Assembly (NCBI GenBank): GCA_963715625.1
Contig: OY970260.1
Location: 2,170,001-2,234,000, forward strand
Reading direction: 5' to 3'
Length of the DNA stretch: 64,000 nucleotides
Source of the DNA: VRUE01 sp963715625
GTDB taxonomy: Bacteria; Actinomycetota; Thermoleophilia; Solirubrobacterales; 70-9
Shown: one piece after another, positions 1 to 7,345 of the stretch
Numbering within the stretch: the first letter of the stretch is position 1
How the letters are laid out: every line of letters starts with the position of its first letter
Translations under genes and position numbers: made by a program
The notes under the pieces: model-generated
Told to the model about the DNA's origin: nothing
Databases searched by the model: none
What the model saw: the letters and a program-made list of their open reading frames with translations, nothing else

Positions 1-114
1 ATAAGCATTCGGACGGTGGAGAGCCATCGGGCTCATATTCAGCAGAAGCTGAGGCTGTCCAGTCGCGCGGAGTTGGTCCGGTACGCGCTTGAGCGCGGGC
101 TTGTCGAAACCTGA
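1..114 (+). CDS. C-terminal end of a LuxR/NarL-type HTH transcriptional regulator (cut by window edge)
   Basis: Only the last 37 codons are present, read in frame from the first base to a TGA. The peptide has the second half of a LuxR (GerE) helix-turn-helix: TVESHRAHIQQKL is the recognition helix, followed by LSSRAELVRYALERG, the usual end of the domain. In this family the domain binds DNA at the C-terminus of a response regulator. The receiver or sensor part lies outside the window, so the signal and targets are unknown. A palindromic repeat starts directly after the stop codon. Confidence 0.75.
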   Translation: MSIRTVESHRAHIQQKLRLSSRAELVRYALERGLVET

Positions 115-227
115 GAGCCTGCCCCAGCAGGGGTTCCACTTAACTTTTTCGCGAAGACGCGGCCTGGCGGCCGCGGCTGAACAACGCGAAAAAGTACAAG
201 ACGTTCCACCCCTGCTGGGGCAGGCTC
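115..227. repeat. Family A variable-arm palindrome, copy 1
   Basis: An inverted repeat of about 113 bases. Outer arms are GAGCCTGCCCCAGCAGGGGT and its exact reverse complement. The inner part holds the family core: TTAACTTTTTCGCG on the left, and on the right CGCGAAAAAGTACAAG, which reads CTTGTACTTTTTCGCG on the other strand. The same core recurs at 5672-5785 and 11577-11691 inside different outer arms. It begins right after the stop codon of the regulator fragment and could double as a transcription stop. Confidence 0.85.
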
Positions 228-252
228 CGATGATGCTGCGGGACAGGCGCGT

Positions 253-948
253 TCAGGTGAGTAGCGGGATCACGCAGCGGAATTTGTGTGAGCTTGTGGA
301 TGCCGCAGAGTTCACATTCCCTGCAGCCGAGACAGTTACGACGGCATAGACATCAAGCCCGCTGATGACTGGGATGTCCCCGCTCCACTCGTCGTTTTTG
401 TCGAGGTTGATTCCTGGTTGTTGGGCGAAGGTGGCTAGCTGGAGGGGGTCGGGGAGGGTGCCTCCTTGGGTGGCGCAGGAGGTTGCGGCGGCGGGGGCGC
501 TTATTGCTGTTTCGCTGGAGGAGGTTTGCCAGCAGGCGCCGGCGAAGGGTTGGGTGCCGGGGAGGCAGCCGGCGGAGTAGCCGTTCACTTTGCTGGCGGT
601 TACGGCGTTGACGGCGTTGAGGGCTGTCTGGGCGTCGACGGCGCTCTGGGCGGTGTCTGCCGTTTCGGCGTGGGCGGCGTTCGGCACCTGGCCGAGGCTG
701 AGCTCGTCGATTTCTGCGCCGGTGATCGGGCCGGAGTGCTGGCCGAGCGCCGAGAGCACCCCCGGCTTCAGCCGGTTCGCTGCCACAGAGCCCGGCTTCA
801 GCCGGTTGCCCGGCAGCGACTTGACCTTGATCGCGCGACCGTTGAGCTTTGCCTTCTGGGCCGCGTAGACGCTGCCGCCGAGCGCGACGAACAGCGCCAG
901 GGCCGCGACCGCCAGTGCCGGCGACGGCAACCTCATCCCTCTTCTCAT
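253..948 (-). CDS. Secreted protein with NRLKPGS-type repeats, function unknown
   Basis: A 231-residue protein. Start chosen at the ATG at 948 because AAGGGGGG stands five bases upstream; a longer frame from 978 lacks this. The N-terminus (MRRGMRLPSPALAVAALALF, then VALGGSVYAA) looks like a cleavable signal peptide. Short repeats follow (LPGNRLKPGSV, AANRLKPGVL), then an Ala/Thr-rich stretch and a Cys-containing C-terminal part (CLPGTQPFAGACWQ, CATQGG, FRC). Proteins with this layout are common and uncharacterised in Thermoleophilia. The paired cysteines suggest disulfides outside the cell. No enzymatic motif was recognised. Confidence 0.7.
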   Translation of the reverse strand: MRRGMRLPSPALAVAALALFVALGGSVYAAQKAKLNGRAIKVKSLPGNRLKPGSVAANRLKPGVLSALGQHSGPITGAEIDELSLGQVPNAAHAETADTAQSAVDAQTALNAVNAVTASKVNGYSAGCLPGTQPFAGACWQTSSSETAISAPAAATSCATQGGTLPDPLQLATFAQQPGINLDKNDEWSGDIPVISGLDVYAVVTVSAAGNVNSAASTSSHKFRCVIPLLT

Positions 949-1026
949 CAATCCCCCCTTGTTAGGAAATGCCTGCAACGAGGGTAGGCTCGGGCCGGGG
1001 GAAGGCCAAGAATGGTGGACGAACGT

Positions 1027-1632
1027 TCAGTGGTCAGACTGGCGCTCGGTGCGGTCGAGCATGCTCCTCAGCCGCACGTCCAGGTCGCGGGCGATCTCGA
1101 CCAGCGCCTGCATGTGGGCCACGCTCGCTTCGCTGACGCCACCGGTGAGCTCGCTGTCGGTTTCGTCGTCGCCCCCCTCGGGGACCGGCGCGGCGCCCAG
1201 CAGCTCTTCGATCGGCTCGGGCTCCATCACCTGCTCCTCGACCACCTGTTCGAAGTCCCTGCGCTGCTCGCCAATCAGCTGAGCCAGTCCCCGCATGAAG
1301 AGGCGCGGCGTCATCAGCGGCGGCCCGTAGACCGCCGCCTCCATCCAGGCCGGGACCCGGTCCGTGGCGTCCCTCGACTCCCTCATGATCCGCTCCTTCG
1401 TCGCCGGGACGATCGAGATGTTGGCCAGGATCAGGCTGTAGCGCTTGACGTCGGAGATCGCGTTGTCCAGCACGAGCTGGATCTCGCCGACCGGCGGCTC
1501 GTCCTCACCGCGCAGCTGTTCCAGGTCCTCACGCGTGCGATGTGGCATCCCCAGCGCCCGCACCACAACCTCTTCCACGCTGCCCGGTGTCCCCTGGGGG
1601 TCCAGTGGCACCCCCTGCGGCTCCTCGTTCAT
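1027..1632 (-). CDS. Uncharacterised protein, mostly helical, acidic
   Basis: A 201-residue frame from the ATG at 1632; an upstream in-frame start at 1725 would add 31 weakly conserved-looking residues. The protein has no signal peptide or clear membrane segment. The middle (LVLDNAISDVKRYSLILANI) and the C-terminus (SEASVAHMQALVEIARDLDV) look helical, with an acidic linker (EEQVMEPEPIEELL) between. I do not recognise the family. It is read in the same direction as the secreted protein downstream, 78 bases away, so the two could share a transcript. Confidence 0.5.
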   Translation of the reverse strand: MNEEPQGVPLDPQGTPGSVEEVVVRALGMPHRTREDLEQLRGEDEPPVGEIQLVLDNAISDVKRYSLILANISIVPATKERIMRESRDATDRVPAWMEAAVYGPPLMTPRLFMRGLAQLIGEQRRDFEQVVEEQVMEPEPIEELLGAAPVPEGGDDETDSELTGGVSEASVAHMQALVEIARDLDVRLRSMLDRTERQSDH

Positions 1633-1754
1633 CGTCGGCTCGCTGCCATCAAGGCCTCCCGGTCCAAGATTTGCGACCCGCAGGCCGGTTTCGCGACCAG
1701 CCTGCGGGCCAAGGCCACGCCGCAAAGATTAACTCCAATTGAGTGGTTGTGACG

Positions 1755-1823
1755 TTATGGACAACTGGACAGCCCCCCGGCATCGGCTGTCGGGCCACCC
1801 GGGCGGCGCGCCGGGTTGTCCAT
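1755..1823. repeat. Imperfect inverted repeat upstream of the cobalamin riboswitch
   Basis: ATGGACAAC at the left end is complementary to GTTGTCCAT at the right end, and an inner hairpin ACAGCC...GGCTGT lies between. The structure is in the 230-base gap between two divergent genes and just upstream of the riboswitch. The only promoter-like element I can point to in this gap is a TAGACT near 1843, without a convincing -35 box. Confidence 0.45.
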
Positions 1824-1864
1824 CTCCTGCCCTGCCCAGCGGATAGACTCCTCCGCGTAAATAC

Positions 1865-2028
1865 GGCCGGTGGTCAAGGGAAGTCCGGTGAGAAGCCGGC
1901 GCGGTCCCGCCACTGTGACCGGGTCGAGGACGCCGCAGGCGCTCTGCGCCAGCCACTGGGGAGGACACCGATTCCCCGGGAAGGTGCGGCGGCCCAAACC
2001 CCGGAAGCCAGGAGACCTGTCCCCGGCC
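1865..2028 (+). promoter_or_regulatory. Cobalamin (B12) riboswitch
   Basis: The conserved aptamer landmarks are in order: GGTGGTCAAGGGAAGTCCGG, a GGTGAGAAGCCGG stem, GCGGTCCCGCCACTGTGACC, AGCCACTGG, GGGAAGG and finally the B12-box segment GGAAGCCAGGAGACCTG. GGCCGG at the start can pair with CCGGCC at the end to close the structure. The first start codon of the operon is 35 bases downstream, so adenosylcobalamin would be expected to repress the genes that follow. This is the main evidence that the downstream ECF operon handles cobalamin. Confidence 0.93.
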
Positions 2029-2062
2029 AGCCATGACAACCCTCGAGGAAAGGGTGGCTTCA

Positions 2063-2815
2063 ATGCCAAGACTCGTTCCAATCCGGCTGGCCGCCGCGTG
2101 CGCGCTGGCCCTGTCTCTCGTCCTGTTCAGCGCCGCGCCGGCGCTCGCCAAGGGGCCTGTCGCCGACCTGCGCGTGGTCGGCAGCGGCGGCAAGGTCCTC
2201 GCCGAAAAGTCGTTCGGCGCCGGCGTTGGGGTTTCGGTCAAGACCAGCCCCAAGGCGACCTGCTTCGGCCCCGGCACCGGCGGCAGCGGCAAGTCCGTGA
2301 CCGTCAAGGGCGCCACGGCGCTCGGCATCCTGATCCAGGGCGCCAGGTTCATCGCCGCGCTGAAGCCGCTCCTGCTCACGGACAGCTTCATCGACGAATT
2401 CGGCCTGGGGCTGTGCGGCATCGGCGGGCTCGAAGGCAAGGGCATGAACAGCTGGTACCTCAAGGTCAACCACAAGAGCCCCTCGGTCGGCGGCGAAGCC
2501 GTCAAGGTCCACAAAGGGGACGACGTGCTCTGGGCCTACGGCTCCTACCCGTACCCGGACGAGCTGGTGCTGAGCGCGCCGGACCAGGTGCAGGCCGGCG
2601 TGCCGTTCGGGGCCCGCGTCTTCGCCTTCGACGAAAAAGGCAAGAGGACGCCCGCGGCCGGGGCGACCGTCAGCGGCGCCTCGGGCCCGGCCGATTCCCA
2701 GGGCCGGGCGATGGTGACCCTCGCGGCCCCGGCGCAGCTGGTCGCCCGTCACGGCAAGGACACCCCGTCCAACCGCGAGGCGGTGTGCGTGGGAGGCAGG
2801 TGCCCGGGCAAGTAA
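2063..2815 (+). CDS. Secreted DUF4430 (transcobalamin-like) protein, first gene of the B12-riboswitch operon
   Basis: A 250-residue protein. ATG 2063 is preferred over 2033 because AGGAAAGGGTGG precedes it and it opens directly on a signal peptide (MPRLVPIRLAAACALALSLV, then LFSAAPALA). A DUF4430-like domain follows: a beta-rich segment, CFGPGTGG and GLCGIGG cysteines, and GMNSWYLKVNHKS...VHKGDDVLWAYGSY, the region where transcobalamin-type domains carry W-x-x-x-VNG and GD-x-hhW. Residues from about 170 look like an Ig-like domain, with a terminal Cys pair (AVCVGGRCPGK). DUF4430 is related to the C-terminal beta domain of animal intrinsic factor/transcobalamin. With the riboswitch upstream, I infer extracellular cobalamin or corrinoid capture. 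Confidence 0.75.
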   Translation: MPRLVPIRLAAACALALSLVLFSAAPALAKGPVADLRVVGSGGKVLAEKSFGAGVGVSVKTSPKATCFGPGTGGSGKSVTVKGATALGILIQGARFIAALKPLLLTDSFIDEFGLGLCGIGGLEGKGMNSWYLKVNHKSPSVGGEAVKVHKGDDVLWAYGSYPYPDELVLSAPDQVQAGVPFGARVFAFDEKGKRTPAAGATVSGASGPADSQGRAMVTLAAPAQLVARHGKDTPSNREAVCVGGRCPGK

Positions 2816-2819
2816 GGAT

Positions 2820-2921
2820 CTGGCGAGCGAAAGTCGAGCCTGGCAAGGACGCAGTGAGCGTGGCGTACGGACGTACGCGAGCGAGCGAGGACGCAGCCAG
2901 GCGACGACTTGCAGCCGCCAG
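2820..2921. repeat. R1-family dispersed repeat, copy a (overlaps the next start codon)
   Basis: About 100 bases closely matching, in opposite orientation, the repeat at 16446-16567, and a shorter core at 56917-57019. Shared pieces include GGCGAGCGAAAGTCGAG, TGGCAAGGACGCAG, GAGCGTGGCGTAC, GTACGCGAGCGAGCGAGGA, CGCAGCCAGGCGA and GACTTGCAGCCGCCA. CTGGCG and CGCCAG form outer arms. The start codon and first 22 codons of the following lipoprotein gene lie inside the element. Confidence 0.85.
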
Positions 2922-3822
2922 GACGGCGGTCGCGATCGTGCTGCTCTGTGCAGCTGCGATCGCGGCCGCCGGCTGCGGCCTCGGCCCCGGCGGGGAGGTC
3001 GGCGGGGTAGAGCTGACGGTTACCCGGGACTACGGCGCGGGGACCGTGCTCGAGCGCGAGCTCGGCGAGGTGACCGAGTCCGGCACCGTGATGCGGGTGC
3101 TCGAAGCCAACGCCGACGTCTCGACCCGCTACGGCGGCGGCTTCGTCCAGGCGATCGACGGGATCGAGGCGCAGGAGCGCTTCGGCCGCTCGCGGGACTG
3201 GTTCTTCTACGTCAACGGCGTCGAGTCGACCGTCGGGGCGGCCGACTACCCGCTGCGGGGTGGTGAGGCGATCTGGTGGGACTACCGCGACTGGGACGCG
3301 GCGATGCGGGTCCCGGCCGTGGTCGGTTCCTGGCCCCAGCCTTTTCTCGGCGGCTACGCCGGCCAGCGCAAGCAGGTCGCGGTCGAGTGCCTCGGCGGGG
3401 GCGGGGCGTGCGCGGAGGTGCGCGAGAGGCTGGAGGGTGAAGGGGTGGTCGTTGCCCAGGGGACGCCCGGGGGTGCGATCCGCGTGCTCGTCGGCCCCTG
3501 GGGGCGGGTGCGGAGCGACCCGGCGGCGGCGCAGGTCGAGGACGGCCCGCGCTCCAGCGGTGTCTTCGCCGAGTTCGAGCCCGAGCCGGGTGGATACCGG
3601 CTGCTGGGCCTCGACGAGGGCGGCGAGCCGGAGCGGGCGTTCGGGCGCGACGCGGGCCTGGTCGCCGCCGTGCGCCGGCTCGACGCGCCGCCGGTATGGG
3701 TGGTGAGCGGGACGAGCCCGGCCGGGGTCGAGGCGGCCGCCGGGCTGCTCGACCGCGAGAGCCTGCGCCACCATTACGCGGTCGCCGTCGAAGGCGGGGA
3801 GGAGGCGCTGCCGCTCCGATGA
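2854..3822 (+). CDS. DUF4430 lipoprotein (transcobalamin-like), second gene of the B12 operon
   Basis: A 322-residue frame from GTG 2854. No later start leaves a usable signal peptide. Residues 26-41 form a lipoprotein signal (AVAIVLLCAAAIAAAGC) with Cys41 as the predicted lipidated residue. The DUF4430 domain is clear at about residues 48-150: GTVLERELGEV, SGTVMRVLEANADV, DWFFYVNGVES and GGEAIWWDYRDW. The C-terminal half has no recognised domain. The first 23 residues, before the hydrophobic core, are encoded by a dispersed repeat, so the native start may have been replaced by the insertion. The stop overlaps the next start (ATGA), implying co-translation with EcfT. Likely a membrane-anchored corrinoid-binding partner of the ECF transporter. 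Confidence 0.75.
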   Translation: MSVAYGRTRASEDAARRRLAAARTAVAIVLLCAAAIAAAGCGLGPGGEVGGVELTVTRDYGAGTVLERELGEVTESGTVMRVLEANADVSTRYGGGFVQAIDGIEAQERFGRSRDWFFYVNGVESTVGAADYPLRGGEAIWWDYRDWDAAMRVPAVVGSWPQPFLGGYAGQRKQVAVECLGGGGACAEVRERLEGEGVVVAQGTPGGAIRVLVGPWGRVRSDPAAAQVEDGPRSSGVFAEFEPEPGGYRLLGLDEGGEPERAFGRDAGLVAAVRRLDAPPVWVVSGTSPAGVEAAAGLLDRESLRHHYAVAVEGGEEALPLR

Positions 3823-4817
3823 GATCGCCGTTCGCCTACACGCCGAGAGCTGGTCTGCTGCAGGCGGCCTCGCCGGCCGCCGCGGTCGCCTATCTCGGCT
3901 CGCCGGCCGCCGTCGCCTTCGCCTACTCGAGCCCCCTCGTCCTCCTCGCCGCCGGCCTCGCGCTGGTCCTGGCCGGCCGCCTCGCCGGGGCGCACGCGGC
4001 CGTGCGGGCGGCGCTCTGGATGGGGCTGACGCTGGCCCTGCTGATCGTCGCCGTCAACGCCCTCGTCGTCGGCCGCGGCGAGACGGTGCTGGCGAGGCTG
4101 GGCGAGTGGCCGCTGCTCGGCCGGGTCAACGTGACCGCCGAGGCGATCGCCGCCGGGGCGGTCATCGGCCTGCGCGCCGCCGTGGTGATGGTCGCCTTCG
4201 CCGTCTACTCCGCCTGCGTCGACCCCGACCGGGTGTTGCGGGCGCTCCGTCCCCTGGCCGGTCGTTCGGCGCTGACCGCGAGCCTGGTCTCCCGCCTCGT
4301 CCCGGTCGCGGCGGCCGACGCCGCCCGCCTGCGCGACGCCGCCCGCCTGCGCGGCCCCGGCGCCGCGCCGGCCGGCCGGGCGCCGCTGGCCCGTCGCCTC
4401 CTGGCCGGCTCCCTCGACCGCGCCGTCGACGTGGCGGCGACTCTCGAGCTGCGCGGTTACTCGCTGGACGCCCCCCGCCCCGCCCGAGGTGCAACGCGTT
4501 GTGGCTCCACCGGAGCCACAACGCGTTGCACCTCGGGTCGCGCGCGCTCGCGGTGGCGCTCGCGTTACGACCGGCGCTTCTTCGCGACTGGCGCCATCGT
4601 CCTCGCGGCCGCGATCGCCGGCAAGCTCCTCGGCGCCGACGCCTTCGCCGAATACCCGGCGGTGGAGGTCGGGGCCGGCCCGGTGGCGCTCGCCCTAGCC
4701 GCGCTCGTCGCCCTCAGCGGCCTCGCGCCCCTGCGCCGCCAACCCGCGCGGGCCCGCTCCATCCCGACCGCCTCGCGAACTGCATCGAATTCTCTACCTG
4801 CTGGACCGAGAATTTGA
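3819..4817 (+). CDS. ecfT: ECF transporter transmembrane component EcfT (CbiQ family)
   Basis: A 332-residue membrane protein starting at ATG 3819, overlapping the previous stop. Several hydrophobic helices are visible (LLQAASPAAAVAYLG, LLAAGLALVLAG, LWMGLTLALLIVAVNALVV, VIGLRAAVVMVAFAVYSA). DVAATLELRGYSL is the conserved coupling-helix region that docks on the ATPases. The frame contains a perfect 55-base palindrome (4483-4537) just after that motif, encoding a basic stretch (RGATRCGSTGATTRCTSG). It ends in a second palindrome that also forms the start of the ATPase gene. In ECF systems EcfT links two ATPases to a substrate-binding S component; here the substrate is inferred to be cobalamin. 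Confidence 0.85.
   Translation: MRSPFAYTPRAGLLQAASPAAAVAYLGSPAAVAFAYSSPLVLLAAGLALVLAGRLAGAHAAVRAALWMGLTLALLIVAVNALVVGRGETVLARLGEWPLLGRVNVTAEAIAAGAVIGLRAAVVMVAFAVYSACVDPDRVLRALRPLAGRSALTASLVSRLVPVAAADAARLRDAARLRGPGAAPAGRAPLARRLLAGSLDRAVDVAATLELRGYSLDAPRPARGATRCGSTGATTRCTSGRARSRWRSRYDRRFFATGAIVLAAAIAGKLLGADAFAEYPAVEVGAGPVALALAALVALSGLAPLRRQPARARSIPTASRTASNSLPAGPRI
4483..4537. repeat. Family D palindrome, copy 1, in frame inside ecfT
   Basis: A perfect inverted repeat: 26-base arms starting CCCGAGGTGCAACGCGTTGT and a 3-base loop ACC. It lies fully inside the ecfT reading frame and keeps it open. The outer part (AGGTGCAACG) matches the two palindromes before der at 62600-62646 and 62664-62708, but the inner arm differs. 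Confidence 0.93.
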
Positions 4818-4828
4818 TGCAGTTCGCG
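4774..4828. repeat. Palindrome spanning the ecfT stop and ecfA start
   Basis: Arms CGCGAACTGCATCGAATTCTC and GAGAATTTGATGCAGTTCGCG pair except for two positions, around a 13-base loop. The TGATG that ends ecfT and starts ecfA is inside the right arm, so RNA folding here could affect translation of the ATPase. Confidence 0.88.
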
Positions 4829-6646
4829 ACCGAGACCGGAGCTGCGCCGACCCTGACGATCGAGGGGTTGGCCTATACGTACCCGCAGGCGTCGAGCCCG
4901 GCGCTGCGCGACGTGTCCCTCTCCATCGCACCGGGCGAGCTCGCCCTCCTCGCCGGCCGCTCCGCCTGTGGCAAGTCGACCCTCCTGCGAGCCGCCTGCG
5001 GCCTCGTCCCGCACTTCCACGGCGGCGAGATCGAGGGCCGCATAGAGGTGGCCGGCATCGACGCCCTCGCCACCGGCCCCGGGGAGCTTGCGGCCGTAGT
5101 CGGCTACGTGGCTCAAGACCCGGAGACGCAAGTCGTCTCGACCACCGTCGGCGCAGAGATCGAGCTCCCCCTCGAGATGCGCGGCGATCCTCCAAGCTCC
5201 CGCGCAAGAGCCGTGGAGGAGGTCGCTCTGGCCTTGGCCATCCCGCACCTGCTCGATCGTGCCGTGGACACGCTTTCCGGCGGTGAGCTCCAGCGTGTTG
5301 CTCTGGCGGCCGCCCTCGTCACCCGGCCCCGTCTAGTGCTCCTGGACGAGCCGACTTCCCAACTGGACCCGGTTGCGGGGGACGAGCTCATCTGGCTCCT
5401 GCGCCGCCTCAACGAGGAGTGGGGTGTGACGATCCTGTTGGCCGAGCACCGCCTCGAGCGCTGCCTCGCCGCCGCCGATCGAGTCGTCGCAATGTCGTCC
5501 GGCTCCGTCGCGTTCGACGGCGACCCCGGCGGCTTCCTCGCCTGGGCGCAGGACGTCGACACAGCTCTCGAGACCCCGGCCGCCCGCCTCTTCACCCTTG
5601 CCGGCATTCAGCCGTTGCCCGTCGGAGTCCGCGATGCGCGCAGAACCCTCGCATCGACGAATCCTGTCGATGGAGAGGGGGCGGACCCCCTCCGAACGGC
5701 TTGTACTTTTTCGCCAGCCCCGCCCGGCCCAACAAACCCCGCCCCACCGAAAAAGTTGAGAGAGGAGGGGGTCCGCCCCCTCTCCAACACAACCCTCACA
5801 TCCCGCGACCTCTGGATCGAGCTCGCCTCGGGAGACACCCCCCGCGACATCCTCAAAGGCATCGACCTTGAGGTCAAAAGTGGCGAACGCGTCGCCCTGA
5901 TGGGTCGCAACGGCGCCGGCAAGAGTACGTTGCTGAGGACTGCCGCCGGGTTGGTCGATCCCGTTCGCGGCAGGGTCGAGGCGCCTGGGGGGATGGCCCT
6001 TCTGTCCCAGAACCCGAGCGACTACCTCGTCCGCGAGAGAGTGGGCGATGAGCTTCCGGGTGACGCGGGCATGGCGGCGCTGCGGGTGGTCGGCTTGGAG
6101 CACGCGGCGGACGCCGATCCACGTGACCTCTCCGGCGGCGAGCGTCAGCGACTCGCGCTGGCGATCGCGCTGGCGGGGCGGATGGAGGGGGCTGAGCTCC
6201 CTGGTCTCGTCGCCCTTGACGAGCCGACCCGCGGTATGGACCGCGCTCGCAAGGACGATCTCGTCCAGCTAATAGAGGAGCTGGCCGGCCGTGGCGCCGG
6301 CCTCCTCGTCGCCACCCACGACGTCGAGTTCGCGGCGGCCTTCGCCGAGCGCGTGGTCCTGCTCGGCGACGGCGTCGTCATCGCCGACGGCCCGGCGGCC
6401 GAGATCCTCTCCGGCGGCTGGTACTTCGCCACCGAGGTCGCCCGCGTCCTCGACCTGCCCGGCGTCGTCACCCCCGAGCAGGGCGCCGCCGCCCTTACCA
6501 ACAGTGATGCGGTCGCACTTCTTTCCGCTATACGGCAAGGAGTGCGACACCAAGGCCTCTCATCCAGCGAGCAACCCGACGATGTCGCACTTACCCCCGC
6601 TATGCGGAAACAAGTACGACCGCAGGGTGCTGGGGAGGACGAGTGA
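4817..6646 (+). CDS. ecfA: Fused double ATP-binding protein of the ECF transporter (two EcfA/CbiO domains)
   Basis: A 609-residue tandem ABC ATPase from ATG 4817 (TGATG overlap with ecfT). First domain: Walker A GRSACGKST (about residues 47-55), Q-loop VAQDPE, signature LSGGELQR, Walker B LVLLDEPTSQLDP, switch AEHR. Second domain: Walker A GRNGAGKST (about 361-369), Q-loop LLSQNP, signature LSGGERQR, Walker B LVALDEPTRGMDR, switch ATHD. Both sites look competent. The linker (about residues 286-323) is encoded by a palindromic repeat, and the last 45 residues contain another. ATP hydrolysis would power uptake through EcfT and the S component. Separate EcfA1/EcfA2 genes are the commoner arrangement. 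Confidence 0.92.
   Translation: MQFATETGAAPTLTIEGLAYTYPQASSPALRDVSLSIAPGELALLAGRSACGKSTLLRAACGLVPHFHGGEIEGRIEVAGIDALATGPGELAAVVGYVAQDPETQVVSTTVGAEIELPLEMRGDPPSSRARAVEEVALALAIPHLLDRAVDTLSGGELQRVALAAALVTRPRLVLLDEPTSQLDPVAGDELIWLLRRLNEEWGVTILLAEHRLERCLAAADRVVAMSSGSVAFDGDPGGFLAWAQDVDTALETPAARLFTLAGIQPLPVGVRDARRTLASTNPVDGEGADPLRTACTFSPAPPGPTNPAPPKKLREEGVRPLSNTTLTSRDLWIELASGDTPRDILKGIDLEVKSGERVALMGRNGAGKSTLLRTAAGLVDPVRGRVEAPGGMALLSQNPSDYLVRERVGDELPGDAGMAALRVVGLEHAADADPRDLSGGERQRLALAIALAGRMEGAELPGLVALDEPTRGMDRARKDDLVQLIEELAGRGAGLLVATHDVEFAAAFAERVVLLGDGVVIADGPAAEILSGGWYFATEVARVLDLPGVVTPEQGAAALTNSDAVALLSAIRQGVRHQGLSSSEQPDDVALTPAMRKQVRPQGAGEDE
5672..5785. repeat. Family A palindrome, copy 2, in frame in the ecfA inter-domain linker
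   Basis: Outer arms GGAGAGGGGGCGGACCCCCT and its complement flank the family A core (CTTGTACTTTTTCG on the left, CGAAAAAGTT on the right). The 114 bases are a multiple of three and read through in frame between the two ATPase domains, giving a Pro-rich linker (FSPAPPGPTNPAPPKK). Confidence 0.9.
6509..6625. repeat. Composite palindrome in frame at the 3' end of ecfA
   Basis: Two tandem hairpins with the same arms: GTCGCACT...AGTGCGAC (6512-6548) and GTCGCACTT...AAGTACGAC (6584-6620). Each encloses a similar core (CCGCTATACGG, CCGCTATGCGG). The outermost TGCGGTCGCACTT and AAGTACGACCGCA also pair across the whole 117 bases. It encodes the low-complexity C-terminal tail of EcfA. Confidence 0.85.
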
Positions 6647-7344
6647 TGTCCTGGCAGCTCGCCTCCTTCGTCATCCTCGGCGCCGTCCTGCTCGGCGGGT
6701 TCGCCTGGTACGAGCGCTCGCGGCCTCCGTCGCAGGTGGTGGCGCTCGTCGCCGCGCTGGCAGCGCTGGCGATCGCCGGCCGAATCGCCTTCGCCGCGTT
6801 TCCCAACGTCAAGCCGACCACCGACATCGTCGTCTTCGCCGGCTACGCGCTCGGGCCCGCCCCCGGCTTCGCCGTCGGCGCCCTCACCGGCCTCGTCTCC
6901 AACTTCTGGTTCGGCCAGGGCCCGTGGACGCCGTGGCAGATGGCGGGGTGGGGAATGTGTGGGCTGCTCGGCGCCGCGCTGGCGCTGGGCGCGCGCAACG
7001 CCGGTCGCCTCACCCTCGCCGCGACCTGCGGTTTCGCCGGTATCGCCTACGGTGTGTTGCTGAACTTCTCGCTAATGGCGACCTACGGCGGAGACCTCTC
7101 GATCCAGCGCTTTCTGGCGCTGGAGGCCCGTGCCATACCCTTCGACGCGGCGCACGCGATCGGCAACGCCGCCTTCGCCCTGCTGGCCGGCCCGGCGATG
7201 GTGCGGATGCTGGCCCGCTTCCGCGAGCGCTTCCAGTGGCGATCGCCGGCCATCGTCACGGCGCTGCTCGTCGCCCTCGCCCTCCCCGCGCTCGTCCCCG
7301 CCCCTGCCGAGGCCGCCGGGTCCGGCAGCGCCGCCACCTGGCTC
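6646..7344 (+). CDS. ECF transporter S component, N-terminal part of a probable fusion (frame broken at 7345)
   Basis: ATG 6646 overlaps the ecfA stop (TGATG). About six hydrophobic segments are visible. The stretch TTDIVVFAGYALGPAPGFAVG, then ALTGLVSNFWFGQGPWTPWQM, is typical of S components found with cobalamin-regulated ECF operons. After the last transporter helix a second hydrophobic segment (TALLVALALPALVPAPAEAA) resembles an internal signal and leads into GSGSAATWL. There the frame must shift to continue into the squalene-cyclase-like repeats: dropping one G at 7345 gives WLKSAQNADGGFG. Without the shift the frame stays open to 8655, but as Arg-rich nonsense. The native product is probably one protein, 6646-8503. 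Confidence 0.78.
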
Positions 7345-7345
7345 G

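Noticed and set aside
1870..3822. One long protein from the riboswitch through both DUF4430 genes
   Set aside because: The first 980 bases in that frame are riboswitch and a shadow of the first DUF4430 gene. Only the part from about 2854 is protein-like.
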